Shown here piece after piece: positions 7,506 to 14,330 of a DNA stretch of 16,673 bases. Location of the stretch: assembly GCA_041488375.1 (NCBI GenBank), contig JBGPPD010000045.1:1-16673 (forward strand). The letters are read 5' to 3'. The first letter of the stretch is position 1; each line of letters begins with the position of its first letter. The DNA comes from JAABQT01 sp041488375 (GTDB taxonomy: Bacteria > Pseudomonadota > Gammaproteobacteria > Burkholderiales > SG8-39). A program made the translations under genes and the position numbers. Under the pieces are notes generated by a model. That model was not told where the DNA came from. It saw only the letters and a list, made by a program, of their open reading frames with translations, and did no database searches.

Positions 7506-8143
7506 AACACTTCGCCCCTACCGCGCGCACGAAAATCAAGCGGCTGCCCAAGCGCGCGCGCTACGACCGCGACACGGTGTATGCGATCCTCGATGCCGGC
7601 TTCGTCTGCCACATCGGCTACGTGATCGACCAGCACCCGTTCGTCACGCCGACCGCGTACTGGCGCGAGGGCGACGCGGTGTATTGGCACGGCTCGTCGA
7701 AGAGCCGCATGCTGATGGCGCTGGAGAAGGGCCCCGGCGTCTGCCTGACGGTGATGCACCTCGACGGCCTGGTGGTGGCGCGTTCGGGCTTCCACAAATC
7801 CATCAACTACCGCTCGGTGATGATCTTCGGTAAGCCGTACAAAGTGACGGAACCCGAGGAGAAGCTCAAGAAGATGGAGCGGTTCGTCGAGCGGCTCTAT
7901 CCCGGCCGCTGGCAGGAACTGCGGCCGGTGAACAAGCAGGAGTTGAAAGCGACCACGGTGCTCGGCATGCACATCGAGGAGGCCGTGGCCAAGGTGCGCA
8001 CCGGCGGGCCGATCGATGAAGACGAGGACTACGCGCTGCCGATCTGGGCCGGTGTGGTGCCGGTCCGGCAGGTGCTGGGCGAGCCCGTGGAGGACGGGCG
8101 GCTGGCGCCAGGAGCGCCCGCCGCGCCGCGCGTTATCCTGTAG
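7502..8143 (+). CDS. Pyridoxamine 5'-phosphate oxidase-fold flavoprotein
   Basis: This 213-residue protein has the split-barrel FMN-binding fold of the PNPOx-like (NimA-related) group. Residues about 20-120 form the barrel: DTVYAILDAGFVCHIGYVI, HPFVTPTAYWREGDAVYWHG, then SSKSRMLMAL, a likely phosphate-binding turn, and GLVVARSGFHKSINYRSVMI. The C-terminal part carries LYPGRWQELRPVNKQELKAT, common in this subgroup. The GTG start at 7502 makes a GTGA overlap with the emrB stop and has GGGAG 6 nt upstream. As the fourth gene of the MarR-controlled operon, it could chemically modify the compound that the pump exports, for example by reduction. That role is inference; a true pyridoxine-biosynthesis role is unlikely. 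The tail after residue 185 is low-complexity. Confidence 0.87.
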   Translation: MKHFAPTARTKIKRLPKRARYDRDTVYAILDAGFVCHIGYVIDQHPFVTPTAYWREGDAVYWHGSSKSRMLMALEKGPGVCLTVMHLDGLVVARSGFHKSINYRSVMIFGKPYKVTEPEEKLKKMERFVERLYPGRWQELRPVNKQELKATTVLGMHIEEAVAKVRTGGPIDEDEDYALPIWAGVVPVRQVLGEPVEDGRLAPGAPAAPRVIL

Positions 8144-8178
8144 GTCGGGCGACGAGCGGCGCTATGGGTTCGAGGGCA

Positions 8179-9288
8179 CTACTTCTTTGCCCCGCGCCGG
8201 GCCATGCGTTCCACCGCCGCGGAAAAGCTGCCCATCGTGTTTTCCGCGATTGCGAACCATTGCACGCTTTCCGTGCGGAACTTGTCCATGGAATCGTAGA
8301 TCTTCTTGAACGCGGGGTGCGAGGCCGAGCTTTCGGCGTTCACCTCGTTGGTCGCCCTGTAGCAAGCCGCCATGATGTCGTTCGACCAGGCGCGCAGCTG
8401 CGTGCCGTTCGCCAGCAGGCGCTTGAGCGCCTCGGGGTTGTCCGCGTCGTATTTCGCCATCATCCAGCCATTCGCCGCGGCGCACGCGTCCTCGAGGATG
8501 GCCTGGTACTCCTTCGGCAGGGCCTCATAGGCCTTGAGGTTCACCAGCAGGTCGAGCTCGGTGCCGGGTTCCCACCAGCCCGGGTAGTAGTAGAACTTCG
8601 CCACCTTGAAGAAGCCGAGCTTTTCATCGTCGTAGGGTCCGACCCATTCGGCGCCGTCGATGGTGCCTTTCTCCAGCGCCGGATAGATGTCGCCCCCGGC
8701 GATCTGCTGCGGCACCGCGCCCAACTTGCTCATCACGCGCCCGGCGTAGCCGCCCATGCGGAACTTCAGGCCCTTCAGGTCGGCGACGGTCTTGATTTCC
8801 TTGCGGAACCAGCCGCCCATCTGCGCTCCCGTGTTGCCGGCGGGGAACAGCGTGCAGTTGTAGGTCTTGTAGAACTCGCGCACCAGCTCCAGGCCGCCGC
8901 CGTGCGCCATCCACGCATTCTGCTGGCGTGCATTCAGGCCGAAGGGCACGGCGCAGTTGAGGGCGAACGTGGGATCCTTGCCGAAGTAATAGTAGGTCGC
9001 GGTATGGCCGCATTCCACGGTGCCGTTTTGCACCGCGTCCAGCACCTGCAGCCCGCCGACGATCTCTCCGGCGGCGAACACCTTGATGTTGAATTTGCCG
9101 CCGGTGGCGGCGGCGACGCGCTTGGCGATGTAGTCCATGCCGCCATAGAGCGTATCGAGGCTCTTGGGCCAGCTTCCGACCATGCGCCAGGAAACGGCGG
9201 GGGACTGCGCGTGGACGACGGCCGGCGCGGCGACCGCACCTACGGCCAGGCCCAGGCCGGCTTTCTTCAGAAAGGAACGACGCTTCAC
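8179..9288 (-). CDS. TRAP transporter substrate-binding protein, TakP-like, Tat-exported
   Basis: This is the periplasmic solute receptor of a TRAP transporter. From the GTG at 9288 it is 369 residues. AAGGAGG (9294-9300) sits 5 nt upstream and decides against the longer ATG at 9354. The N-terminus MKRRSFLKKAGLGLAVG is a twin-arginine signal, with probable cleavage after VHA (residue 27), so the protein is exported folded. GLKFRMGGYAGRVMSKLGA contains the conserved substrate-binding arginine region. GTIDGAEWVGPYDDEKLGF and FYYYPGWWEPGTELDLL match the subgroup that includes the alpha-keto-acid binder TakP of Rhodobacter and related carboxylate receptors. No small or large membrane subunit (DctQ/DctM) is encoded nearby, so it is an orphan in this window. 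The gene converges on the PNPOx gene with 35 bp between stops. A 2-oxo or hydroxy acid ligand is likely but unproven. Confidence 0.92.
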   Translation of the reverse strand: MKRRSFLKKAGLGLAVGAVAAPAVVHAQSPAVSWRMVGSWPKSLDTLYGGMDYIAKRVAAATGGKFNIKVFAAGEIVGGLQVLDAVQNGTVECGHTATYYYFGKDPTFALNCAVPFGLNARQQNAWMAHGGGLELVREFYKTYNCTLFPAGNTGAQMGGWFRKEIKTVADLKGLKFRMGGYAGRVMSKLGAVPQQIAGGDIYPALEKGTIDGAEWVGPYDDEKLGFFKVAKFYYYPGWWEPGTELDLLVNLKAYEALPKEYQAILEDACAAANGWMMAKYDADNPEALKRLLANGTQLRAWSNDIMAACYRATNEVNAESSASHPAFKKIYDSMDKFRTESVQWFAIAENTMGSFSAAVERMARRGAKK

Positions 9289-9293
9289 TGTAG

Positions 9294-9300
9294 CCTCCTT
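9294..9300 (-). promoter_or_regulatory. Shine-Dalgarno site of the TRAP binding protein gene
   Basis: On the minus strand AAGGAGG lies 5 nt before GTG 9288. It identifies that GTG, just before the twin-arginine motif, as the start. Confidence 0.85.
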
Positions 9301-9356
9301 AAGGGTTGGACGGCGAGGCAAGTGTAGCGGCTTCGCAGGGCCCGCGTGGCGCATTT

Positions 9357-9440
9357 CTACAGAATGCCCGCCGCCAGGCCCGCGGCCATCTGCGCGGTCT
9401 TCACGCCGCCCGTGTGGTAGACGATGAGCAGGGTCTTCAC
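9357..9440 (-). pseudogene. 27-codon remnant of a flavodoxin-like gene
   Basis: A GTG at 9440 overlaps the mtfA stop in a GTGA junction, the same kind of junction used by intact operon genes here. It opens a frame reading VKTLLIVYHTGGVKTAQMAA and ends at TAG 9357. The beginning looks like the first strand and phosphate loop of a flavodoxin/NAD(P)H-dependent FMN reductase (MKTLLIVYHS-TGGT-like), but nothing resembling the rest of that domain follows; the TRAP gene begins 68 bp further on. A 9-bp sequence, GTGAAGACC, occurs both at its start and at codons 13-15. I read it as a truncated relic. A translated short peptide cannot be excluded. Confidence 0.5.
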
Positions 9441-10195
9441 GTGGCGAGGCGGACCGCGGGATCCTGGCGGTAGAACAGCTTCAGCTGCTCGTAGAGGTCG
9501 GGATAGCGGCGCCGCGTCTCGTTTGGCGCCTCGAAGAAGGCTTCGCTGACCACGGCGAAGAACTCGGCCGGAGCCTCGGCCGCGTAGGGATCGAGCCAGG
9601 TTTCCCGGTCGCGGTCCACCGCATCGCAAAAGCCCTCGTAGGCCGCGCGGAACGCTTGCGTCCACGCGTGCTGGCCCATGCCCGAATGCAGGGGCGGGTT
9701 GCCGTCGGCCTCGCCATTGGCCATGTCGAGCTTGTGCGCGAACTCGTGGATCACCACGTTCATGTCCGGCGCGTGCGCCGCCGCGTCCCAGGAAATCACC
9801 ACCGGCCCGCCGGGCCAGGATTCGCCCGCGCGCTCGTCGTCGAACTCGTGCACCACGCCGTGGTCGTCGGTCTGCGAGATCGGCACCCTGAAATCCCCCG
9901 GGTGCACCACCACCTCGTTCCAGTCGCCGTAGCGGTCCAGGCCCAGCGCGAGCACCGGCAGGCAGGCCTGGATCGCGATCGACAGGCGCATGGCGTCGTC
10001 GAGCGCGAAGCCGCGCGCGCCGGAGAACTGCTTTTCGGCGAGGAACAGCAGCGCGAGCTCGCGCAGGCGCCGCATCTCCTGCGCCGACAGCCCGCGCAGG
10101 AACGGCAGCGTCGCGACGACGCCGTCCCACAGCGCGTCGTCGATGCGGTGCCGCTCGAGCAGGCGCCGGCGCCGCCAGTTCCTCAGCCAGCCCAT
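9437..10195 (-). CDS. mtfA: MtfA-type zinc-dependent peptidase
   Basis: MtfA is a cytoplasmic zinc metallopeptidase. In E. coli it binds the repressor Mlc and so affects glucose PTS expression. With ATG at 10195 the protein is 252 residues, close to the E. coli length. The gluzincin motif HEFAH is at 150-154 inside VVIHEFAHKLDMANGEADG, and the third ligand is the glutamate of APAEFFAVVSEAFF (E211). Further family segments are GVVATLPFLRGLSAQEM and VVVHPGDFRVP. The frame is open further upstream but only as a shadow of relA on the other strand. There is no clear ribosome site. Its start is 22 bp from the divergent relA start. In a betaproteobacterium the PTS link may not hold, and the physiological substrate is unknown. 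Confidence 0.92.
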   Translation of the reverse strand: MGWLRNWRRRRLLERHRIDDALWDGVVATLPFLRGLSAQEMRRLRELALLFLAEKQFSGARGFALDDAMRLSIAIQACLPVLALGLDRYGDWNEVVVHPGDFRVPISQTDDHGVVHEFDDERAGESWPGGPVVISWDAAAHAPDMNVVIHEFAHKLDMANGEADGNPPLHSGMGQHAWTQAFRAAYEGFCDAVDRDRETWLDPYAAEAPAEFFAVVSEAFFEAPNETRRRYPDLYEQLKLFYRQDPAVRLAT

Positions 10196-10205
10196 GGTGG
10201 GCCGA

Positions 10206-10211
10206 TACAAT
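10206..10211 (+). promoter_or_regulatory. Candidate -10 of relA (possible leaderless transcript)
   Basis: TACAAT matches TATAAT at 5 of 6 positions and ends 6 nt before the relA ATG. The expected start of transcription would fall on or next to that ATG. No convincing -35 and no ribosome site are seen. The reverse strand of the same AT-rich patch offers TATTGT (10212-10207) for mtfA. Confidence 0.4.
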
Positions 10212-10217
10212 ACACAG

Positions 10218-12239
10218 ATGGTTTCGGTCGTCCAGCTGCACCCGCAGAACAGCGCCGCGGCCCTCGAGCCGCTGGCCGAAGGGCTGGCGGGCGAGGAACG
10301 GGCCCTGGTGGCGCGCGCGCTCGCGTTTGCCGAGCCGCTGTACGCGGGGCAGGCGCTGTCCACCGGCGAGCCGGTGTGGCCGCACGCGCTCGGCCTGGGC
10401 GCGAGCCTCGCCGCCGCCGGCGGCGATCCGGCGGCGCGCGCCGCCGGCGTGCTGTTCGCCGCGCCCAAGTATCTCGGCGAGCGCGGCCAGGAGCAGCTGG
10501 CCGCGCGGTTCGGCGACGAGATCGCGGGCCTCGCCGCGGGCGTGGAGAAGCTCTACCAGCTGCGCGTGCTAACGCGCGCCAGCGCCGCGCAGCAGACCGA
10601 GACGCTGCGCAAGATGGTGCTGGGCATGGTCGAGGACGTGCGCGTGGTGCTGATCCGCCTGGCGAGCCGCACGCAGACGCTGCGCTGGTTCGCCAAGCAC
10701 CCGAGCGGGGAGCGCGAGGCGTACGCGCGCGAGACGCTCGACATCTACGCGCCGCTCGCCAACCGCCTGGGGGTGTGGCAGCTGAAGTGGGAGCTGGAAG
10801 ACCAGTCGTTCCGCTTCCTCGAGCCCGAGGTCTACCAGCGCATCGCCAAGATGCTCGATGAGCGCCGCGCCGAGCGCGAGCACTACATCGCCGACGCCGT
10901 AGCGGCGCTGGGGCGCGAGCTCGAGGCGGCGGGCGTGCAGGGCGAGGTGAGCGGCCGGCCCAAGCACATCTATTCGATCTGGAACAAGATGCGCCTGAAG
11001 GGCCTGGACTTCGAGCAGCTGCACGACGTGCGCGCCCTGCGCGTCATCGTGCCGGAGGTGAAGGACTGCTACGCCGCGCTCGGCGTGGCGCACAACCTGT
11101 GGCAGCCGATCGCGCGCGAGTTCGACGACTACATCTCGCGCCCCAAGGACAACCTGTACCAGTCGCTGCACACCGCGGTCATCGGCCCCGGCGGCAAGGT
11201 TCTGGAAGTGCAGATCCGCACCGAGGAAATGCACCGCCACGCCGAGCTCGGCGTCGCCGCGCACTGGCGCTACAAGGAGCGGGGCAAGTCGACGCGCGCC
11301 CCGTTCAAACGCGACGCCTTCGACGACAAGATCGCCTGGCTGCGCCAGCTGCTCGCCTGGCGCGACGAGGTCGCCGACAGCGGCACCTGGGCCGAGAAGA
11401 CGCGCCGCGCCGCGCTCGACGACACCCTCTACGTGGTCACGCCGCAGGGCAAGGTGGTCGACCTGCCCGTCGGGGCCACGCCGGTGGATTTCGCCTATGC
11501 GCTGCACACCGACCTCGGCCACCGCTGCCGCGGCGCCAAGGTGGAGGGGCGCATCGTGCCGCTGGACACGCCGCTCAAGAGCGGCCAGCGCGTGGAGATC
11601 ACCGTCGCCAAGGCGGGAGGGCCGTCGCGCGACTGGCTGAGCCCGGAGCGCGGCTTCCTGAAGACCAGCCGCGCGCGCGCCAAGGTGCGCCACTGGTTCA
11701 ACCTGCAGGAGGGCGGCAGGGAATCCGCGCCCGCGCCGCGGCCGAAGCTCGCGCCGCAAGCGCCGCCCGCGGGGCCGAAGAAGCGCAAGGGCGCCGCCGC
11801 CGACAGCGGCATCCTGGTGGTGGGCGTGGACCGGCTGCTGACGCAGCTCGCCAAGTGCTGCAAGCCGGTGCCGCCCGACCCGATCCGCGGTTTCGTCACG
11901 CGCGGGCGCGGCGTGTCCATCCACCGGGAGGATTGCGCGAGCCTGAAGCGCCTGGCGGAGAAGGACCCGGCGCGCCTGATCGAGGCGGCCTGGGGCGGCG
12001 GCGCCGGCGCCTATGGCGTGGACATGGTGGTGACGGCGGGCGACCGGCCGGGCCTGCTGCGCGACATCGGCGATGCGCTCGCGCGCGAACGCATCAACGT
12101 CACGGCGGTGCGCACGCAAAGCCGCGACGAACTGGCGTTCATGCGCTTTGCCTTCGAGGTGGCCGACGTGGCGCAGCTCAAGCGCGCGTTCGCCGTGGTG
12201 CGCGGCGTGGCCGGCGTGATCCGGGTGGCGCGGGGCTGA
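10218..12239 (+). CDS. relA: RelA, (p)ppGpp synthetase of the stringent response
   Basis: RelA makes (p)ppGpp from ATP and GTP or GDP on ribosomes stalled by uncharged tRNA. The product is 673 residues from ATG 10218, somewhat shorter than E. coli RelA at the N-terminus. The HD hydrolase domain is degenerate: where active enzymes have LLHD...EDT this one reads GVLFAAPKYLGE, so hydrolysis is not expected. The synthetase domain (about 240-350) has GRPKHIYSIWNKM and the acidic EFDD motif at 301-304, typical of monofunctional RelA rather than SpoT/Rel (RFKD). Then come the TGS domain (about 402-464, DTLYVVTPQGKVVDLPVGAT), a Pro/Lys-rich linker, the zinc-finger region with LAKCCKPVPPD (Cys547-548), and a C-terminal ACT domain (about 602-673). 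A separate SpoT must exist elsewhere. The stop lies 4 bp before the Pho-like repeats of the next gene. Confidence 0.97.
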   Translation: MVSVVQLHPQNSAAALEPLAEGLAGEERALVARALAFAEPLYAGQALSTGEPVWPHALGLGASLAAAGGDPAARAAGVLFAAPKYLGERGQEQLAARFGDEIAGLAAGVEKLYQLRVLTRASAAQQTETLRKMVLGMVEDVRVVLIRLASRTQTLRWFAKHPSGEREAYARETLDIYAPLANRLGVWQLKWELEDQSFRFLEPEVYQRIAKMLDERRAEREHYIADAVAALGRELEAAGVQGEVSGRPKHIYSIWNKMRLKGLDFEQLHDVRALRVIVPEVKDCYAALGVAHNLWQPIAREFDDYISRPKDNLYQSLHTAVIGPGGKVLEVQIRTEEMHRHAELGVAAHWRYKERGKSTRAPFKRDAFDDKIAWLRQLLAWRDEVADSGTWAEKTRRAALDDTLYVVTPQGKVVDLPVGATPVDFAYALHTDLGHRCRGAKVEGRIVPLDTPLKSGQRVEITVAKAGGPSRDWLSPERGFLKTSRARAKVRHWFNLQEGGRESAPAPRPKLAPQAPPAGPKKRKGAAADSGILVVGVDRLLTQLAKCCKPVPPDPIRGFVTRGRGVSIHREDCASLKRLAEKDPARLIEAAWGGGAGAYGVDMVVTAGDRPGLLRDIGDALARERINVTAVRTQSRDELAFMRFAFEVADVAQLKRAFAVVRGVAGVIRVARG

Positions 12240-12243
12240 AGCG

Positions 12244-12283
12244 GATTCACTGAACCGTCACCAATCCTTCACGGGCGGGTCAT
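12244..12283 (+). promoter_or_regulatory. Four 11-bp-spaced PhoB-box-like heptamers before phospholipase C
   Basis: GATTCAC (12244), CCGTCAC (12255), CCTTCAC (12266) and GGGTCAT (12277) each carry TCA at the same position and follow each other at exactly 11 bp. That is the repeat length and core of the Pho box (CTGTCAT or CTGTCAC plus a 4-bp spacer). The array fills the gap between the relA stop and the phospholipase GTG. The -10 expected 10 bp after the last heptamer would be GAGGAT at 12294-12299, which is poor. Confidence 0.65.
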
Positions 12284-12307
12284 CCCCGGGAGCGAGGATG
12301 CGCGCCC

Positions 12308-13099
12308 GTGAAGAAGACCGTGCTGTTCGCCGTTCCCCTGCTGCTGTTCGCCGGCGACGCCCTCGCCTGGGGGCTGCAGACGCATCTTTATTTCGCGCAG
12401 CACGCGCTGTTCGCGGTCCCGTTGCTGGACCCGGAGATCCGCCGCGCGGCGCTGCGCTTTCCGCGCCTGGTGCTGGCTGGCGCCTGCCTGCCCGACCTCG
12501 CGCTTGCCGGCGGCGCGCTGGGCATGCGCCTGTTCCGTGGCACGCACCAGTGGTCGACGCTGCGCCGGCTCGCCGCGGCGGGCTGCGATGAGGAGCGTGC
12601 GGTGGCGCTCGGCTACGCCAGCCACCTGATGTCGGACGTGGTGGCGCACAACCGCTTCGTGCCCGAGCACGAGCGCCGTGTCGCCGACGTGGCGCACGCG
12701 ACGCACGCGCTGTGCGAATGGGCGATGGACGACTACCTGAAGCCCTGGGTCTGCGCCATGCCCGGCGAGCTGCTGGCGGCAGAGCGCAGGCCGCTGGCGG
12801 CGATCGTCGCGCGGCGCTGGCGCTGCGCCGAGCCGCTCGCCCTGCGGGCCATCGACTGGCTGTCCGGCGCCGACCGCATGCTGCGCGGCGCGCGCATACC
12901 GCGTGCCTGCCGCGCGCTGCTGCGCGCCCTCGACCGCAGCCTGGCGCCGCGCTTCGATGCCTACGTGCGCGAGACCTCGGCGCTGCTCGCCCAGATCGGC
13001 CCGGTGCTGGAGGGCCGCCAGCCGGCGGCGGAGCCCGAACCGGCGAGCCCCGGCGCGTCCTGGCGGGCTGGCGGGTTGCTGCCCCAGCCGCCGCTCTGA
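12308..13099 (+). CDS. Exported zinc-dependent phospholipase C family protein
   Basis: This protein probably hydrolyses the headgroup phosphate from phospholipids, giving diacylglycerol. It is 263 residues from GTG 12308, with GAGG 9 nt upstream. The signal peptide MKKTVLFAVPLLLFAGDALA ends directly before Trp21, as in Bacillus cereus PLC, where the mature N-terminal tryptophan is itself a zinc ligand. Residues that can fill all nine ligand positions of that enzyme are present in order: W21, H26, D63 (LPDLAL), H80 (GTHQW), H106 and D110 (YASHLMSD), H114, H133 and E137. Ligand matching was done by eye. The last 40 or so residues (AEPEPASPGASW...) are low-complexity and overlap, antisense, the tail of the acyltransferase gene. 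The Pho-like repeats upstream suggest induction by phosphate limitation. Substrate range is unknown. Confidence 0.85.
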   Translation: MKKTVLFAVPLLLFAGDALAWGLQTHLYFAQHALFAVPLLDPEIRRAALRFPRLVLAGACLPDLALAGGALGMRLFRGTHQWSTLRRLAAAGCDEERAVALGYASHLMSDVVAHNRFVPEHERRVADVAHATHALCEWAMDDYLKPWVCAMPGELLAAERRPLAAIVARRWRCAEPLALRAIDWLSGADRMLRGARIPRACRALLRALDRSLAPRFDAYVRETSALLAQIGPVLEGRQPAAEPEPASPGASWRAGGLLPQPPL

Positions 13100-13797
13100 A
13101 CCGCGAGCCTCGCGGCGCGCGCCGCGTCGCGGCGGGGCTGGCCGCGAGTCGGGATGGCGCCGCAGCAGCGGATCTCCAGCCTCAGCGTGGGCAGGGCCGC
13201 GATGATCCACAGGGATTGCCACAGGTTCATGTCGCCAAGGTAGGCCGCTTCCACGCAACGGCGGCCGGCAGCGTCGAGATAGGCGAGCGCGAACGCCCGC
13301 ACGGGGTGTCCGCCCGCCACGGCGGGCTGGAACAGCGCCGGGCGGAACGGCAGCAGTTGCGCGCCGTCGCTGGTGGTGCCTTCGGGAAACACCGCCACCG
13401 ACTCGCCCCGCGCCAGCCGCGACGCGATGTCGGCGTTGACCCGCAGCAGGTCGCGGCAGGCGCGCCGCTGCACGAACAGCGTGTCGTTGCGCTGGAGCAT
13501 GCGGCCAAGCAGCGGCCAGCGGCGCGACTCCGCCTTGGCGACGATCGCCGCCGGCAGCAGCGCATGCAGCGCGACGGCGTCCAGCCAGGACACGTGGTTG
13601 GCGACCACCAGGCTGCCGGGGGCGACGCGCAGGTCGGCAGCCTCGAGCTGCACGCCGAGCATCGCCAGCAAGGCGCGCGCCCAGGCGCGGCGCACGGCCC
13701 GCCGTGCCGGCACGGGCAGCAACGGGTAGAGCCAGGCGCTCACCGCGCAGCCGGCCGCCAGGTGCAGGCCCACGCGCAGCAGGCGCAGGGCGCGCAT
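12961..13797 (-). CDS. PlsC-family acyltransferase (lysophosphatidate or lyso-ornithine lipid acyltransferase)
   Basis: This is a membrane-associated 1-acyl-glycerol-3-phosphate acyltransferase-like enzyme. From ATG 13797 it has 278 residues. There is an N-terminal hydrophobic segment (about 8-27), the catalytic NHVSWLD motif (H68, D73), LFVQRRACRDLLR, and the substrate motif FPEGTTSDG at 137-145, followed by FRPALFQPAV. The usual domain ends near residue 233. The rest, from about WGSNPPARQ, is composed of Gly/Ser/Ala and is read antisense to the phospholipase gene, with the stop reached only at 12961; the tail is probably not conserved. The start shares one base with the PAP2 stop, so it is the last gene of the dgkA-GT-PAP2 set. 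Because an OlsB homologue lies nearby, it may be OlsA, which O-acylates lyso-ornithine lipid. PlsC itself is the alternative. Confidence 0.85.
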   Translation of the reverse strand: MRALRLLRVGLHLAAGCAVSAWLYPLLPVPARRAVRRAWARALLAMLGVQLEAADLRVAPGSLVVANHVSWLDAVALHALLPAAIVAKAESRRWPLLGRMLQRNDTLFVQRRACRDLLRVNADIASRLARGESVAVFPEGTTSDGAQLLPFRPALFQPAVAGGHPVRAFALAYLDAAGRRCVEAAYLGDMNLWQSLWIIAALPTLRLEIRCCGAIPTRGQPRRDAARAARLAVQSGGWGSNPPARQDAPGLAGSGSAAGWRPSSTGPIWASSAEVSRT

Positions 13798-14330
13798 CAG
13801 GCGATGGCGATCGAGCCAATGGCCACCAGGGCGCCGATCAGCGCCCCGGCCAGCACGTCGCTCGGGTAGTGCAGTCCGAGGACTACGCGCGCGGCGCCGG
13901 TGAGCAGGGCGAACGGCACCAGCAGCGGCGCGAGCCAGGGCCAGTAGGCGAGCGCGACCAGTGTGAAGGCCACCGCATGCAACGCGTGGCCCGAGGGGAA
14001 GCTGAACGCGTCGAGCGGCATGGCGCCGGCCTCGACGCCGAGCAGCGACTTGAAGGGCCGCGGGCGCGAGGTGCCGTTCTTCAGCACCTTGTAGGCTGCC
14101 GTGCTGGCCGCGCCGACCAGCAGCATGTGCACCACCGGCAGCGCCGCCTCACGCGGCGCGCGCAGCAGCAGGGCGAGCATCAGCGCGTACCAGAAGATGC
14201 CGTTGCCGAGCCAGCTGACCAGTCGCGCGAGCGCCAGCAACGGCCGGTAGTGCAACCAGCGGTTCGAGCGCTCGCAGACGCGCTCATCCCAGCGCTGCAG
14301 GCGTTCGAGGGTGCCGTCAAGCCGCGGCAT
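13797..14330 (-). CDS. PAP2-family membrane phosphatase
   Basis: This is an integral-membrane phosphatase of the type that dephosphorylates phosphatidate, lipid pyrophosphates or related lipids. The ATG at 14330 gives 177 residues, with GGAAG about 6 nt upstream. It lies 14 bp inside the end of the glycosyltransferase gene, so translation is probably coupled. The three phosphatase signatures are present: K84-X6-R91-P92 (KNGTSRPRPF), PSGH at 112-115 (SFPSGHALHAV), and R148-X5-H154-X3-D158 (ARVVLGLHYPSD). Four or five hydrophobic helices are visible. In this cluster it could regenerate diacylglycerol from phosphatidate, opposing DgkA, or act on a lipid carrier of the glycosyltransferase. The exact substrate cannot be told from the sequence. 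Confidence 0.92.
   Translation of the reverse strand: MPRLDGTLERLQRWDERVCERSNRWLHYRPLLALARLVSWLGNGIFWYALMLALLLRAPREAALPVVHMLLVGAASTAAYKVLKNGTSRPRPFKSLLGVEAGAMPLDAFSFPSGHALHAVAFTLVALAYWPWLAPLLVPFALLTGAARVVLGLHYPSDVLAGALIGALVAIGSIAIA

Noticed and set aside
10569..12119. A 516-codon minus-strand frame inside relA
   Set aside because: It is an antisense shadow; relA is unambiguous over its whole length.
12269..13819. A 516-codon minus-strand frame spanning phospholipase and acyltransferase
   Set aside because: It is out of frame with the acyltransferase, and the translation is low-complexity Arg/Ala/Pro-rich.
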